DNA of 38,847 bases from Candidatus Dojkabacteria bacterium (GCA_016927995.1 JAFGLO010000014.1:1-38847), one strand, 5' to 3'. Numbered from the stretch's first letter, positions 25,213-34,478 are shown. The notes: generated by a model not told the origin, from the letters alone. Made by a program: numbers and translations.

Positions 25213-26537
25213 AACGTTTCATTGATGATTTTAAAACTAGCTCCAGCAACAAGCCCATCCTTAATAGAGCGGACCAAACCATCATTATTCCATGTTGCAA
25301 ACCGACCCACCTGAAAAATGTCATTTTTACGCAGCAGTGAGGTGGCCTCGCTGACCCAGGAGGACCGAGGATATTCCCATACGTAAGCATTTTTGACGAC
25401 ACATGAATCAACAACCTCGGCCCTTTTAATCCACTCCAGGTCTTGAAGTTCATTTACAACATCACTTGAGACCTTTCGTATCTGAGCTCGTGTCAACTTC
25501 TCTTTACTTAGATAAGCCTTTTCAACATATATTGACGCACGATCTTGGGTTTTTCGTGAGGATTTTGGAATAAACTCCTCATCTACGTTGCTGTAGAACC
25601 CAACCCTATAGAACCCTGATTTACTTTTAGGTATATATAACCAGTGACTTTGAGGACATTGTTCCCCTTTTATAGCCCCTATATTGGTCACCAATACCGT
25701 AGTGGATGGATCGGGTTTGGCTACAACTACCTTATCAAGCCCGGTTAACTTAATAATTTCTGCAAGAGAAATTGTGGAGAGTAATTTGTCATATTTTTGC
25801 TTGTCCCCATTTTCGAAATGAATAAACTTTGACTTGATGTCTATTCCCGAAATGGATTTTCCATAACTAATTTCGCACTTAGCTGCCATGTTTCTAACCA
25901 TTCGATCAAGTCCTCCTACTGGATATACAAATTTTGAATTATATCCGACCCCCGAAGTAGATGTAATTGCTCCCGCAACAACACTTTTAATGTCTATCGG
26001 GTTTTTATATAGATCAGAAGGCAGTACGCTACTGTATAACCCGACTGTATATAGTTCGTGAAACGGATAGAAAAATAATCTGCAAAGGGTTGCCCCAAAA
26101 GTCTTTTTGAACCACTCCTTCCAACTTTTAGGTTTGTCAGTGTTTCCCTGTGCCTGGATTATTTCATTAAGACAGCTTTCCGAAATTTTGGGTCCCAGGT
26201 ATCTCAAGTTATTTTGTATAGGATAAGGTATCAAGAGTCGCTTATCTTCTAAATAGACGGCAGTATCACGAGAATAACCCTTAAACCGTGCAAATGCTTT
26301 TAAGAAATTGTCCAGATACACATCTAGGCTATGAATCCAGTGCCCCCCACCCAACTCGAATCGATATACCTCTTGATCCTTCGGAGAAGTAAATAATCTC
26401 TCGGTTGAGCCAGCACGCATATAATAAGACGCACACTTTCCTCCAGGAAACTTTTCTGCTTCAATTACTGGCAATCCTGAAACGATTGCAGCAGAAAGAC
26501 CTGTTACACCGGCGCCGAGAACAAAACAATCTTTCAT
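25209..26537 (-). CDS. UDP-galactopyranose mutase-like FAD protein
   Basis: 442 residues. CFVLGAGVTGLSAAI is the FAD dinucleotide fold, followed by EKFPGGKCAS and ELGGGHWIH, the G-G-H segment seen in mutases. Mid-protein: FFYPFHELYTVGLYSSVLPSD and YPVGGLDRMVRNM. Near the end FQVGRFATWNNDGLVRSIKDG corresponds to the G-R-[YF]-G-x-W flavin site. The mutase converts UDP-Galp to UDP-Galf with reduced FAD. The length lies between bacterial (about 380) and eukaryotic (about 510) forms. A related amine-oxidase-type flavoprotein is the main alternative. The neighbour GlfT2-like gene and galE in the window favour the mutase. Confidence 0.7.
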   Translation of the reverse strand: MKDCFVLGAGVTGLSAAIVSGLPVIEAEKFPGGKCASYYMRAGSTERLFTSPKDQEVYRFELGGGHWIHSLDVYLDNFLKAFARFKGYSRDTAVYLEDKRLLIPYPIQNNLRYLGPKISESCLNEIIQAQGNTDKPKSWKEWFKKTFGATLCRLFFYPFHELYTVGLYSSVLPSDLYKNPIDIKSVVAGAITSTSGVGYNSKFVYPVGGLDRMVRNMAAKCEISYGKSISGIDIKSKFIHFENGDKQKYDKLLSTISLAEIIKLTGLDKVVVAKPDPSTTVLVTNIGAIKGEQCPQSHWLYIPKSKSGFYRVGFYSNVDEEFIPKSSRKTQDRASIYVEKAYLSKEKLTRAQIRKVSSDVVNELQDLEWIKRAEVVDSCVVKNAYVWEYPRSSWVSEATSLLRKNDIFQVGRFATWNNDGLVRSIKDGLVAGASFKIINETL

Positions 26538-26559
26538 TCAATATTCGCTTATGTAAGTT

Positions 26560-27738
26560 TTAGGATTCGGCAAGGTTTTGAATTTCTTTTAATGTAGCCT
26601 TTGCGGCATAATCATAATGTAAAATACTGTTGAACGCAAGTTTTTCGTTCTTCCTAACCTGAACTACTAGTTCAGGCTTATCAACAAATTTTTTAATAGC
26701 CTGCCGAAGACTCACTACAGACTCGTCTATGGCATAGAAACCTAATCCATACTTGTCAATTAAAGGCATTAACGACCTGTTCGGTGATGAAACTATTGGA
26801 ACACCACAACCGATATACTCAAAAAACTTTGTAGGAGCTGCTAGATCTGTCCCAACCGAGCTACTTGGCTTATAATAGACTATACCAATACTAGCTTCAT
26901 GAATTCGCGATAAAATTTCACGTCTCTGAACAGATGTTGCGATATAAAAGTTCCTCGGGCCCAATACTTGAGTACACTGATTTTTAAAATTTGCTATAGC
27001 CCCAGAGTCTCCGTAACAGAATCCAAAGAAAAAAACCTCGGATTTCATCGGAGCAAGAGCTTTTAAAAGCAGGTCTAACTCTCTATGTGCATAAACTCCG
27101 CCTGAGTATACAACAATTGGTCTGCTATCTATGTTTGCATTATAATCACTTAGTTTTTTCTTCTTAACAGGGACCTCGCTCTTGGGGATGGTATTAGGAA
27201 TTACAAATATCTTACTTGAAATATCAAAATATTTCTTCCTAAATGCAGCCCTCTCCTTATTACATTCAATGATTAAGTCCGACACTTCAGGATATGCGGT
27301 ATAGAATTTTAAACACAGTCGTTCAAGCAAAGAAAGGTCGCCCAATTCGTTTTCTGTAAACAACTCTGTATGATAATGGACAAGTTTTATGTCTGGTTTG
27401 AGTAGTTTGCTCAAAACAGCAATCGGATAGTAGAGAAGCTCGTGAACAATCACAACGGTTCGCCCCTTAAGACACATCCCAATAAAATCAAAAAAAGAAA
27501 AAATCCTGCGAACAATGGGAAATCGAGCATACCACTTACTATAAAAACTTTTGATCTCAAACTCATAGTTTCCTACTTCTTTCAGTTGATCAACCGGTAT
27601 CCAAGCCCAAAGCGACACATGAATTCCAGCCCTGTGCAGTCCTTGGGCCAGGTAAACGATACAACTATATGCCCTTAACGGGTTTATCGGAGACACTATA
27701 ATTACATTTCTCACACGTATTGTTTTTAAATCATTCAC
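26560..27738 (-). CDS. Glycosyltransferase family 4 (GT-B)
   Basis: 392 residues. The N-terminal half is divergent (NVIIVSPINPLRAYSCIVYL, VVIVHELLYYPIAVL). The C-terminal half has PIVVYSGGVYAHRELDLLLKAL, YFFGFCYG-like strands and the donor loop SSVGTDLAAPTKFFEYIGCGVPIVSS with the conserved E. Substrate is unknown. It overlaps the 2-epimerase gene by 4 nt, so it may use the ManNAc product of that enzyme, but nothing in the sequence proves it. Confidence 0.82.
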   Translation of the reverse strand: MNDLKTIRVRNVIIVSPINPLRAYSCIVYLAQGLHRAGIHVSLWAWIPVDQLKEVGNYEFEIKSFYSKWYARFPIVRRIFSFFDFIGMCLKGRTVVIVHELLYYPIAVLSKLLKPDIKLVHYHTELFTENELGDLSLLERLCLKFYTAYPEVSDLIIECNKERAAFRKKYFDISSKIFVIPNTIPKSEVPVKKKKLSDYNANIDSRPIVVYSGGVYAHRELDLLLKALAPMKSEVFFFGFCYGDSGAIANFKNQCTQVLGPRNFYIATSVQRREILSRIHEASIGIVYYKPSSSVGTDLAAPTKFFEYIGCGVPIVSSPNRSLMPLIDKYGLGFYAIDESVVSLRQAIKKFVDKPELVVQVRKNEKLAFNSILHYDYAAKATLKEIQNLAES

Positions 27739-28859
27739 TTAGATTGCAAACGTGCTAACAAGTTTGCAACCAAACTAGAGCTATTGCCGGTTCCATATGG
27801 ATTCCCAGCTTTAGCCATTTTGTTGTACTTGTTTTTATTTCCTAGCAGTAAATTTGTTTCCGTGGTAATTTTTGTGCTGTCTGTACCAACCAACAACGCA
27901 TTACCTGCTTCAATACCTTCAAACCTCTCTGTAACATTTCTTAACACAAGTATAGGTTTTCCAAGCGTTGGGGCTTCTTCTTGAATTCCCCCCGAATCAG
28001 TTAAAATCAAGTAACTCTTGTTCATTAGCCAAATCATGTCTGGATAATCCAGGGGAGCTGTTAAAAAAACGTTTTTCAAACTCGATAACTTAGAAAAAAC
28101 TACCTCTCTTACATTTGGATTCAGGTGGACCGGAAAAACCCAATTAACTTCTGGGTGCTCTTGCGCCAATCCTTTTATTGCCAAGCATATCTCCTCAAGA
28201 GGTGCCCCAAAGTTTTCCCTCCTGTGCGCAGTAACCAAGACCGTCCGATTAGAAAAGTCAATATCTCTAAATATTTCTGGAATTATATTTGACTTTTGTA
28301 CATTGAGCAGATCGAGACCCAACAAGAGTGCATCTATTCCTGTATTTCCAACCACGTACACATCTTTAGCTATACCCTCTTTACAAAGATTTTGTTTTGC
28401 CAATTCAGTTGGAGCAAAGTGTATATTAGCAATCCTCGATACCAACATTCTGTTTAACTCTTCAGGGAAGGGGGAATATTTATCACCGCTTCTCAACCCA
28501 GCTTCTATATGGATGACTGGTATTTGATGGTAGAAGGCACATAAAGCGCCACATAGGGTTGTTGTTGTATCTCCCTGAACAAAAACATAATCAAACTTGT
28601 CCTTGCTTAATATATCTCCAAGTTTCCTGATCATTCTGGCAGACAAAGTATCTAGCGACTGATTTGGACGCATGAGGTTCAAACTATAATCGGGAACAAT
28701 CCCAAAAAACTTAAGTACAGAATCCAACATTTCTTTATGTTGACCAGTATTACAGACCTTCATATCAAAGTCACCATCGTGAGCTTTAAATTCCTTTATC
28801 AAAGAAGCCATCTTAATTCCCTCTGGTCTCGTACCCAGGATAAAGAGTAACTTTTTCAT
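27735..28859 (-). CDS. wecB: UDP-N-acetylglucosamine 2-epimerase (non-hydrolysing)
   Basis: 374 residues, the usual length. Motifs: LFILGTRPEGIKM, TGQHKEML, VQGDTTTTLCGAL, IHIEAGLRSGDK, FPEELNRMLVSRIANIHFAP, VTAHRRENFG and LTDSGGIQEEAPTLGKPILV. It interconverts UDP-GlcNAc and UDP-ManNAc. No UDP-ManNAc dehydrogenase is in the window, so ManNAc itself may enter the polymer. It lies 25 nt downstream of a flippase-like gene. Confidence 0.95.
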   Translation of the reverse strand: MKKLLFILGTRPEGIKMASLIKEFKAHDGDFDMKVCNTGQHKEMLDSVLKFFGIVPDYSLNLMRPNQSLDTLSARMIRKLGDILSKDKFDYVFVQGDTTTTLCGALCAFYHQIPVIHIEAGLRSGDKYSPFPEELNRMLVSRIANIHFAPTELAKQNLCKEGIAKDVYVVGNTGIDALLLGLDLLNVQKSNIIPEIFRDIDFSNRTVLVTAHRRENFGAPLEEICLAIKGLAQEHPEVNWVFPVHLNPNVREVVFSKLSSLKNVFLTAPLDYPDMIWLMNKSYLILTDSGGIQEEAPTLGKPILVLRNVTERFEGIEAGNALLVGTDSTKITTETNLLLGNKNKYNKMAKAGNPYGTGNSSSLVANLLARLQSK

Positions 28860-28884
28860 GAGTGTTAATACAAATTAGATAGAG

Positions 28885-30177
28885 TTAAGAAATGCGTTGA
28901 TCAACGCTATTAGAGAATAATTTATGTCTGTTCATCATAACATACGTAAGAAACAAATGTACTACGTAGGCCAAAAGTTGAGAGTAAGAGAAACTTTCCA
29001 CATCATCAAAACGAGTATTTAATAACAGGTATCCCACAATCGCCAAAAATCCCCAAAAAAGATTTAGTTTTACACCAACCCATATTTTCCCAGATATACT
29101 TATAAGTAACCCAGACACATATGTAGCACTTATAACAACTGCAGTAATTAATGAGACAAAGAATTCATTGTGCCAAAAGTCTGGCAAACTTGTAATAAAT
29201 CTAGATCCGATCAATACAATTCCACAGCTCAAGGTACAAACAAATCCACTCAACAAGGAGGTTAAAACCCAGATCTTTTTTAATTTCTTATCCTCACCTT
29301 TAATGTAAATTTCTGTTATCAATGGAGTTGCTGCATTTAGTAATACGGTCGGAATTAATAGTAGAAAGTTTCTCCACTGCAATATAGAGTTCACCACGCC
29401 GATCACCTCAAATTCCCCAGTTTGAGATATCATTTTATTAAGCAGCCAAGTAACGGGAATTCCAACAAGACCCGAAATAAAGAAGGGTAATATCCATTTC
29501 CCAAAGTTTTTTCTTAAGAACAAGATAATTTCCCCAATACTCAACTTGTTCCTCTCTTGGGAAAGAATGGGACTCCTTCTTAGAGACATCAGTTGATAGC
29601 CAATACCAAGGCCACAACTCACGATTAAAGCACACAATACCAATGCCAGGTTCTCAGATCTAAAAAAAATATATATCCAAACTATACTTATAAGGCCTTG
29701 GATACCCGTTGAGAACGAAATAGCCTTAAAATTGTCAAGCCCTTGTAGTATTGAATTGATAAGGGTAAATATAGAGAAAAATATGCTTCCCAAAAAAGAT
29801 ATCACCACAATTGATGTATCAAAGCCATCAAAAAACAAAGTCATTCCCATCGTATTCAGAAGCACTGTGAGCAAAATTACATTTACTATGGTGAAAACGG
29901 TGACCACAGACATGATAACCAACTTTAATTGGTGAACCTCTTTTTTTACCTTTGCTTTCGTTGCAAATGTTGAAAGAAAAAAATTCATTCCAAACGTAGA
30001 GAAAAAAGATAATGTCATTATTGTATTAAAAAGATAGGAATATTGCCCCCAAAGAATATCTGATTTCCCCTGAATCAACTGAAAAGTAAAAAATGTAGAG
30101 GTCTTAGCTATCAGCAAGGATAAAAACGACAAAATTGAATTTAAGCCATATCTTTTTACAAAAGGCTTTTTGTTCAC
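28885..30177 (-). CDS. Wzx-like flippase (MOP superfamily), set A
   Basis: 430 residues, about 12 hydrophobic helices. The opening NSILSFLSLLIAKTSTFFTFQLI with GQYSYLFNTIMTLSFFSTFGMNFFLSTF and the central SILQGLDNFKAISFSTGIQG follow the Wzx/PST pattern. It overlaps the polymerase/ligase-like gene by 4 nt (ATGA), so this flippase and that protein are translated together. The sequence is clearly different from the flippase at 17458-18936. Confidence 0.82.
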   Translation of the reverse strand: MNKKPFVKRYGLNSILSFLSLLIAKTSTFFTFQLIQGKSDILWGQYSYLFNTIMTLSFFSTFGMNFFLSTFATKAKVKKEVHQLKLVIMSVVTVFTIVNVILLTVLLNTMGMTLFFDGFDTSIVVISFLGSIFFSIFTLINSILQGLDNFKAISFSTGIQGLISIVWIYIFFRSENLALVLCALIVSCGLGIGYQLMSLRRSPILSQERNKLSIGEIILFLRKNFGKWILPFFISGLVGIPVTWLLNKMISQTGEFEVIGVVNSILQWRNFLLLIPTVLLNAATPLITEIYIKGEDKKLKKIWVLTSLLSGFVCTLSCGIVLIGSRFITSLPDFWHNEFFVSLITAVVISATYVSGLLISISGKIWVGVKLNLFWGFLAIVGYLLLNTRFDDVESFSYSQLLAYVVHLFLTYVMMNRHKLFSNSVDQRIS

Positions 30178-31778
30178 TTAAATTCCACTCCCCTAAATTT
30201 ACCAAGTCCACCACCCACCCACACCCAAACCATAGGCAGATAAAATCCGTAATAAACCACCATGCCCGACAAAAACATAAACGGAATAGCTGTAATTAAA
30301 ACCGTTGCGGCAAGTTCGGTAAAAGGCCCTCTTTGTTTTGCCTTAACATAATTACCGAAAATCTTAACCAGTGAAACCCCAATCCACACAAAAAACGCAA
30401 GGTATACCAAAATTCCTAAAACACCCTCTTCAGCAAATTGTTTAGCAATCCATGAATGCGGATCGTTATCATGATCGGCAAGATTGTAATTATCCTGATA
30501 ATATCTATAGTAGCTACCTACGCCAATCCCTATGAAGCCGGCATCGGTGCCACCAATTCTGTAAGCTTCTTCTATAAGTTCAAAATGTCTAAGTGCCGAA
30601 CCTTCCTCCTCTATATCAATCCTGTTTTCAACAAATTCCTTAATATTCTTGGGCACATATTTTCCATAAAATACCATTCCAATGTAAAAAACAAAAACTA
30701 GTACAGTGGCAGTTCCCAAAAGCACAATAATCTTTTTGACCCATCTTTTTATTGTAATCATCCACAAAATCCAAAGAAGTCCTACAGTAAAAATTATCGC
30801 CACCAAAAGTCCAAAAATTGCCGACCTTGAAATACACGAAACCCCCACACCAAAGCTAATTACCGCCACCAGTCCGTAAAGTAAAACGCTATTAGTTTTT
30901 TCTTCGGAACTTTTTTTGTGAACAGTCCTTATTAGCAAGGCTACACAAAGTATACAAAGTGCAAACATCATAAATGCGTGCATATTTACGTCACCAAAGT
31001 TACCCATGGATCTAAAAAGTGGCTTATCACCAAACCAAAGCATTTGTTCGGTTAAAGAAAGCCCGCGGATTCCAAGCGTTACATGGTCAAACTTTAAAAA
31101 GAATTGGCAAGAATTCCACAAACAATCAAACTGTTGGGCAAGTGTAAGCGCAAAGTCTAAAAGTCCACCAACAATAAGGCCGGTGAAAAGGTACTCGGTT
31201 ATTGGTTGTGGGTTATTATTTCGGATTAACTGTTTGGCACTTACTGTTTTGGAATCATTGGGTGCTATTTCACTATTTACTGTTTTTGGCGGGTTAAAAA
31301 CCACGCCGCTACTATTCACCCAATACACCAAAAATGCCGTGCCAAACGTAAGTGCCCGCAGGAAAAGTTCAATAACGCCCTGAAGCCTATCGTACCCCCA
31401 AATTAGGGTAATTGCACTAGTTCCCCACATTAATAAAAGCCACCTAAAAAGCGAGTTTGCCCAAAGCACTTTCCAAACATGTAAAATCCCAGTCTTAGCT
31501 CTTTTCAGGAATTCCGTAGGTTTAGACAAGTTGCCCCTAATCTTAGATTTATACCCCTCAATAAACAGTATAAAAAGCTCACGCACTATAAAAACCGCAA
31601 TAAATATAAAAGAAAGTTGGATAGATCTATTTAATGAAACAATATACAGATTGTACCGCTGGATAAAAAGCGAAACCCCAAGCACGAACATTCCCCACCT
31701 GCGATCTTTGATAATGGCGAAAATACCAATCAGTGCCATCAATAAAAACAGACTCTGATAGACCAGGAGAACATTCAA
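30174..31778 (-). CDS. O-antigen ligase / Wzy-like membrane protein, set A
   Basis: 534 residues with about 12 helices. GVGVSCISRSAIFGLLVAII and a large outer loop ending with GIGVGSYYRYYQDNYNLADHDNDPHSWIAKQFAEEG match the Wzy_C/O-antigen ligase family, in which R and H of this loop (HDNDPHS) are important. Residues about 152-195 (NSSGVVFNPPKTVNSE ... NNNPQPITEY) form an unusual hydrophilic insert whose DNA resembles the low-complexity repeats at 32.6 kb. The product polymerises or transfers polysaccharide outside the membrane. Confidence 0.85.
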   Translation of the reverse strand: MNVLLVYQSLFLLMALIGIFAIIKDRRWGMFVLGVSLFIQRYNLYIVSLNRSIQLSFIFIAVFIVRELFILFIEGYKSKIRGNLSKPTEFLKRAKTGILHVWKVLWANSLFRWLLLMWGTSAITLIWGYDRLQGVIELFLRALTFGTAFLVYWVNSSGVVFNPPKTVNSEIAPNDSKTVSAKQLIRNNNPQPITEYLFTGLIVGGLLDFALTLAQQFDCLWNSCQFFLKFDHVTLGIRGLSLTEQMLWFGDKPLFRSMGNFGDVNMHAFMMFALCILCVALLIRTVHKKSSEEKTNSVLLYGLVAVISFGVGVSCISRSAIFGLLVAIIFTVGLLWILWMITIKRWVKKIIVLLGTATVLVFVFYIGMVFYGKYVPKNIKEFVENRIDIEEEGSALRHFELIEEAYRIGGTDAGFIGIGVGSYYRYYQDNYNLADHDNDPHSWIAKQFAEEGVLGILVYLAFFVWIGVSLVKIFGNYVKAKQRGPFTELAATVLITAIPFMFLSGMVVYYGFYLPMVWVWVGGGLGKFRGVEFK

Positions 31779-31802
31779 GCTAGTTTATTCCAAATTTAAA
31801 AT

Positions 31803-32576
31803 CTACTTCCACTTTTTAAAAAGTACCATTACAAAGCCAACTCCTGCACCCAAGAATGCTCCAACTGCCCCAAGAATTAAGGAAGATAATTGAACGTTAT
31901 TACCATTTGAATTTGGGGAAACAGCCCAATATACATCACTGTCGAGTGCAACCGAATCGGCAAGTTCACTCCTTGATTCAACAAGATCAAGAATCGACTC
32001 GTTTATTTCCACAGGGTTCGATCCGACAATAACAGAAGAATCGCCCTGGGCAATTAATGCGTCAAACATTGCCTGCTTTTCATAGGCATCGGCTAACTGA
32101 ATTTCTATAGCGTCAAGATTATCTTTTAACCTAGTAACCGCCATATTTGCATAAACACCAAGATCATCGTTTGATTGAAGCCCTTTTAACACATCTTCCA
32201 AAAGCTGTTCTCCGGATTTAATATCTTTTGCCTTGGTGGTAAACAAAATCTGAAATCTAGGGACAATTGCAGATGAACTTGTAGTACCCTTAAGTATTGA
32301 ATAACTTACACTGCCTTTCTCGGCAAATTCTGAGCTTTCAACATATTTATCGATGATTTCGGTAACAACATCCGGCGTTACACCCCATGAATAAGGAACT
32401 TGCATAATTGCACTAACCTCATACTTTTCGGGAAGCATTGTAGCACCAACTGCACCAACACCACCCAAAAGAATTGCACACAAAAGAATTGTAACCCAAC
32501 CTTTTTGGATTCTCTGCCAGACTGCAATAAGATCGATTTCATCGTTAACGATTAAGGGTCGAAGTTTCGTAGCCAT
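31803..32576 (-). CDS. Wzz / chain-length determinant-like protein (YveK type)
   Basis: 257 residues, membrane helices at about 27-48 (WVTILLCAILLGGVGAVGA) and 230-252 (LSSLILGAVGAFLGAGVGFV) with an external loop between, partly coiled-coil (about 150-200). The DLIAVWQRIQKGW start matches Wzz/YveK proteins, which set polymer length. No tyrosine kinase domain or partner gene is visible. A leaderless-type promoter (TCAACA, 17 nt, TAAAAT, then 5 nt) directly precedes the ATG. Confidence 0.85.
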   Translation of the reverse strand: MATKLRPLIVNDEIDLIAVWQRIQKGWVTILLCAILLGGVGAVGATMLPEKYEVSAIMQVPYSWGVTPDVVTEIIDKYVESSEFAEKGSVSYSILKGTTSSSAIVPRFQILFTTKAKDIKSGEQLLEDVLKGLQSNDDLGVYANMAVTRLKDNLDAIEIQLADAYEKQAMFDALIAQGDSSVIVGSNPVEINESILDLVESRSELADSVALDSDVYWAVSPNSNGNNVQLSSLILGAVGAFLGAGVGFVMVLFKKWK

Positions 32577-32581
32577 TTTTT

Positions 32582-32610
32582 ATTTTAGTAAGTTAGTTAT
32601 TGGTTGTTGA
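32582..32610 (-). promoter_or_regulatory. Leaderless promoter of the Wzz-like gene
   Basis: Minus-strand TCAACA (32610-32605), 17-nt spacer and TAAAAT (32587-32582), with the ATG 5 nt further. It would give a second start of transcription inside the polysaccharide cluster. Confidence 0.5.
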
Positions 32611-32896
32611 TTACTAGTTATTGGGTACTGGTTGTTATTTACTGATTGCGATTATAGCGGGTTGTGTAAACTTTTCCAACCACCAACGTTCTATTTCACT
32701 ACTTTACTGCTTAATCCTCCGTTGATCTGTGTGTCCATCGGAAGCCCCTTGCTTATTTTCCCTTATTGTTAAAGCTTGCCACTTCTCTCATAGGTATCTT
32801 CCGGAGTACTACTTCACTGTTTTACTACTTATCCCAACTCAGTCATCTGTTGCCCAGTGTGTTACTTTACTATTTCACTACTTCACTACTTTACTA
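32591..32896. repeat. Gene-free stretch with degenerate short tandem repeats
   Basis: No gene seen between the Wzz-like and WcaJ-like genes. 32591-32660 repeats variants of TTATTGG / TTACTG. From 32692 the octamer TAYTTYAC recurs: twice at 32692-32707, once or twice from 32810, and four times in a row at 32863-32894, running up to the stop codon of the next gene. The rest (32708-32809) has no recognisable content. Confidence 0.6.
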
Positions 32897-34372
32897 CTAA
32901 TACGCTCCCGTCCTTTTCCCGAATATCATGTCAATTACAACTCCGGCTGTTTTAAAAAAGATTACTACATCAAGCCATACTGACCAGTTTCGAATATACC
33001 AGGCATCAAGCTCAAGCCGTTTTACAAACCCCACATCGTTTCGACCACTAACCTGCCAAAGACCTGTCATTCCGGGTTTAACCGACAATATAACATTAAA
33101 ATAATCACCAATATCCTCTCGCTCTCTTGGCAAGTACGGACGCGGTCCTACAAGGCTCATCTGTCCAAGCATTACGTTAAATATCTGAGGAATTTCATCG
33201 AGACTTGTTTTTCTAAGCAATTTTCCGAGTTTCGTAACTCGTGGATCGTCATCATCCCTGATTTTTTTGAAAACTTCCCAATCTCTTTTGGCTTTAGGAT
33301 TTTTTGCGAAGTAATTGGCTAACACCTTTTGCTCATATTCCTTATCCTCGGAAACTCGACGCTGCATCGTCTGAAACTTAAACGGTTTAAACTCTTTACC
33401 CCCTTTACCATATCTTGTCATCATGAAAAAGGGTTTATTCCCATCGATTATAATAATAAGCAGAGATATAAAAATAATAACCGGTAATCCGATAACAAGC
33501 GCAATAAGCCCGACAAAAGTATCAAAAACGGTCTTTACAATTCTATTCTCAAAGGACTTAAGTGTGTTTGGCATTTCAAGAACAAATAACCGTTCATTAA
33601 AAAGGTGAAAAGCGCTCGATCCCATTAAGGATAAGTCGCCGTTATACGGAACCCAGAGTACCTTATCTACATATCTGTAAGCTTCGTTTATAAGTGCATT
33701 GATGCTTCCTTTATCCCCACGTTTAACCAAGCAAATAATCGTCTGAACATTTCCGGGCTTAAGCGTTTTTACAAGATCCTTTTGTGAACCGATGTTAGTA
33801 TATTTCGAAGATTTAGACGGTGTATCCGATATTATTCCGATTATGTGATATCCCAAATAGTAATCAGCAGTTATGCCATCGAGATCCGTGTCGGATAGTT
33901 CACAGTCTGTTAAGACCACAGCCGTTTGACCCCAAATTCCCAATCGATATAAAACAACTTTTACTAAAAATCTAATAATAGGGAAAATAAAGATCGCGAG
34001 TCCAACCTGAAAAAGTACAACAATTCGAGAAATGTCATACGGAACACGCATAAATCCCACAACCGAGAAGCTTATTACCCCGGCTATTACTATTGACCTC
34101 ACATACATTTCGGCTTCATACCAGAAGGGTTTTCGTCTTGTATATAGGTCGTGGATCATAAATACTGCAACAAATAAAAGTGGAAAAATCCAATATTCTG
34201 TAAATTGGCTAAATCTAAAGAGTGTGTTTAGCTCCATAAATTCGATATTTTCAACAGCAAAGTTTCGCAACTTTACGGAAAGATAAAGGGTAAGATAGTA
34301 AGCAAATATATCGGCACAAAGTAGTGTGAATAGCGAAAACAATTTTTTAAATTTGGTTATTAGCCTGCTCAT
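32897..34372 (-). CDS. Undecaprenyl-phosphate sugar phosphotransferase (WbaP/WcaJ type)
   Basis: About 491 residues. Four N-terminal helices (about 10-120) are followed by a Rossmann-like cytosolic domain (about 135-260), a further helix near 275-305 (VIGLPVIIFISLLIIII) and the catalytic bacterial sugar transferase domain. Marks: KPFKFQTM, RDDDDPRVTKLGKLLRKTSLDEIPQ in two parts, MSLVGPRP and KPGMTGLWQVSGRND. It moves a sugar-1-phosphate to undecaprenyl phosphate, the first committed step. I start at the ATG at 34372: TATAAT lies 8 nt before it, whereas the ATG at 34378 is only 2 nt from that -10 box. Probable first gene of the cluster. Confidence 0.92.
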   Translation of the reverse strand: MSRLITKFKKLFSLFTLLCADIFAYYLTLYLSVKLRNFAVENIEFMELNTLFRFSQFTEYWIFPLLFVAVFMIHDLYTRRKPFWYEAEMYVRSIVIAGVISFSVVGFMRVPYDISRIVVLFQVGLAIFIFPIIRFLVKVVLYRLGIWGQTAVVLTDCELSDTDLDGITADYYLGYHIIGIISDTPSKSSKYTNIGSQKDLVKTLKPGNVQTIICLVKRGDKGSINALINEAYRYVDKVLWVPYNGDLSLMGSSAFHLFNERLFVLEMPNTLKSFENRIVKTVFDTFVGLIALVIGLPVIIFISLLIIIIDGNKPFFMMTRYGKGGKEFKPFKFQTMQRRVSEDKEYEQKVLANYFAKNPKAKRDWEVFKKIRDDDDPRVTKLGKLLRKTSLDEIPQIFNVMLGQMSLVGPRPYLPREREDIGDYFNVILSVKPGMTGLWQVSGRNDVGFVKRLELDAWYIRNWSVWLDVVIFFKTAGVVIDMIFGKRTGAY

Positions 34373-34380
34373 TGTCATGG

Positions 34381-34386
34381 ATTATA
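34381..34386 (-). promoter_or_regulatory. -10 box of the polysaccharide cluster
   Basis: Perfect TATAAT on the minus strand, 8 nt before the ATG at 34372. No good -35 is seen at 16-18 nt, so this is only a candidate. It predicts a near-leaderless mRNA for the first gene of the cluster. Confidence 0.4.
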
Positions 34387-34409
34387 CAATAAATCACCCC
34401 CCATTCGTA

Positions 34410-34438
34410 GTAGGGGCGGGTTTTAAACCCGCCCCTAC
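34410..34438. repeat. 29-bp perfect palindrome (REP-like)
   Basis: Two 14-bp arms, GTAGGGGCGGGTTT and its complement, around one central T. It lies between the divergent polysaccharide cluster and tatD and contrasts strongly in G+C with the flanks. It resembles the short G+C-rich palindromes scattered in many bacterial genomes and could also form a hairpin in RNA. Confidence 0.8.
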
Positions 34439-34478
34439 AATAATTAAACGAATCCATATATACTATCAAGCATAATCT

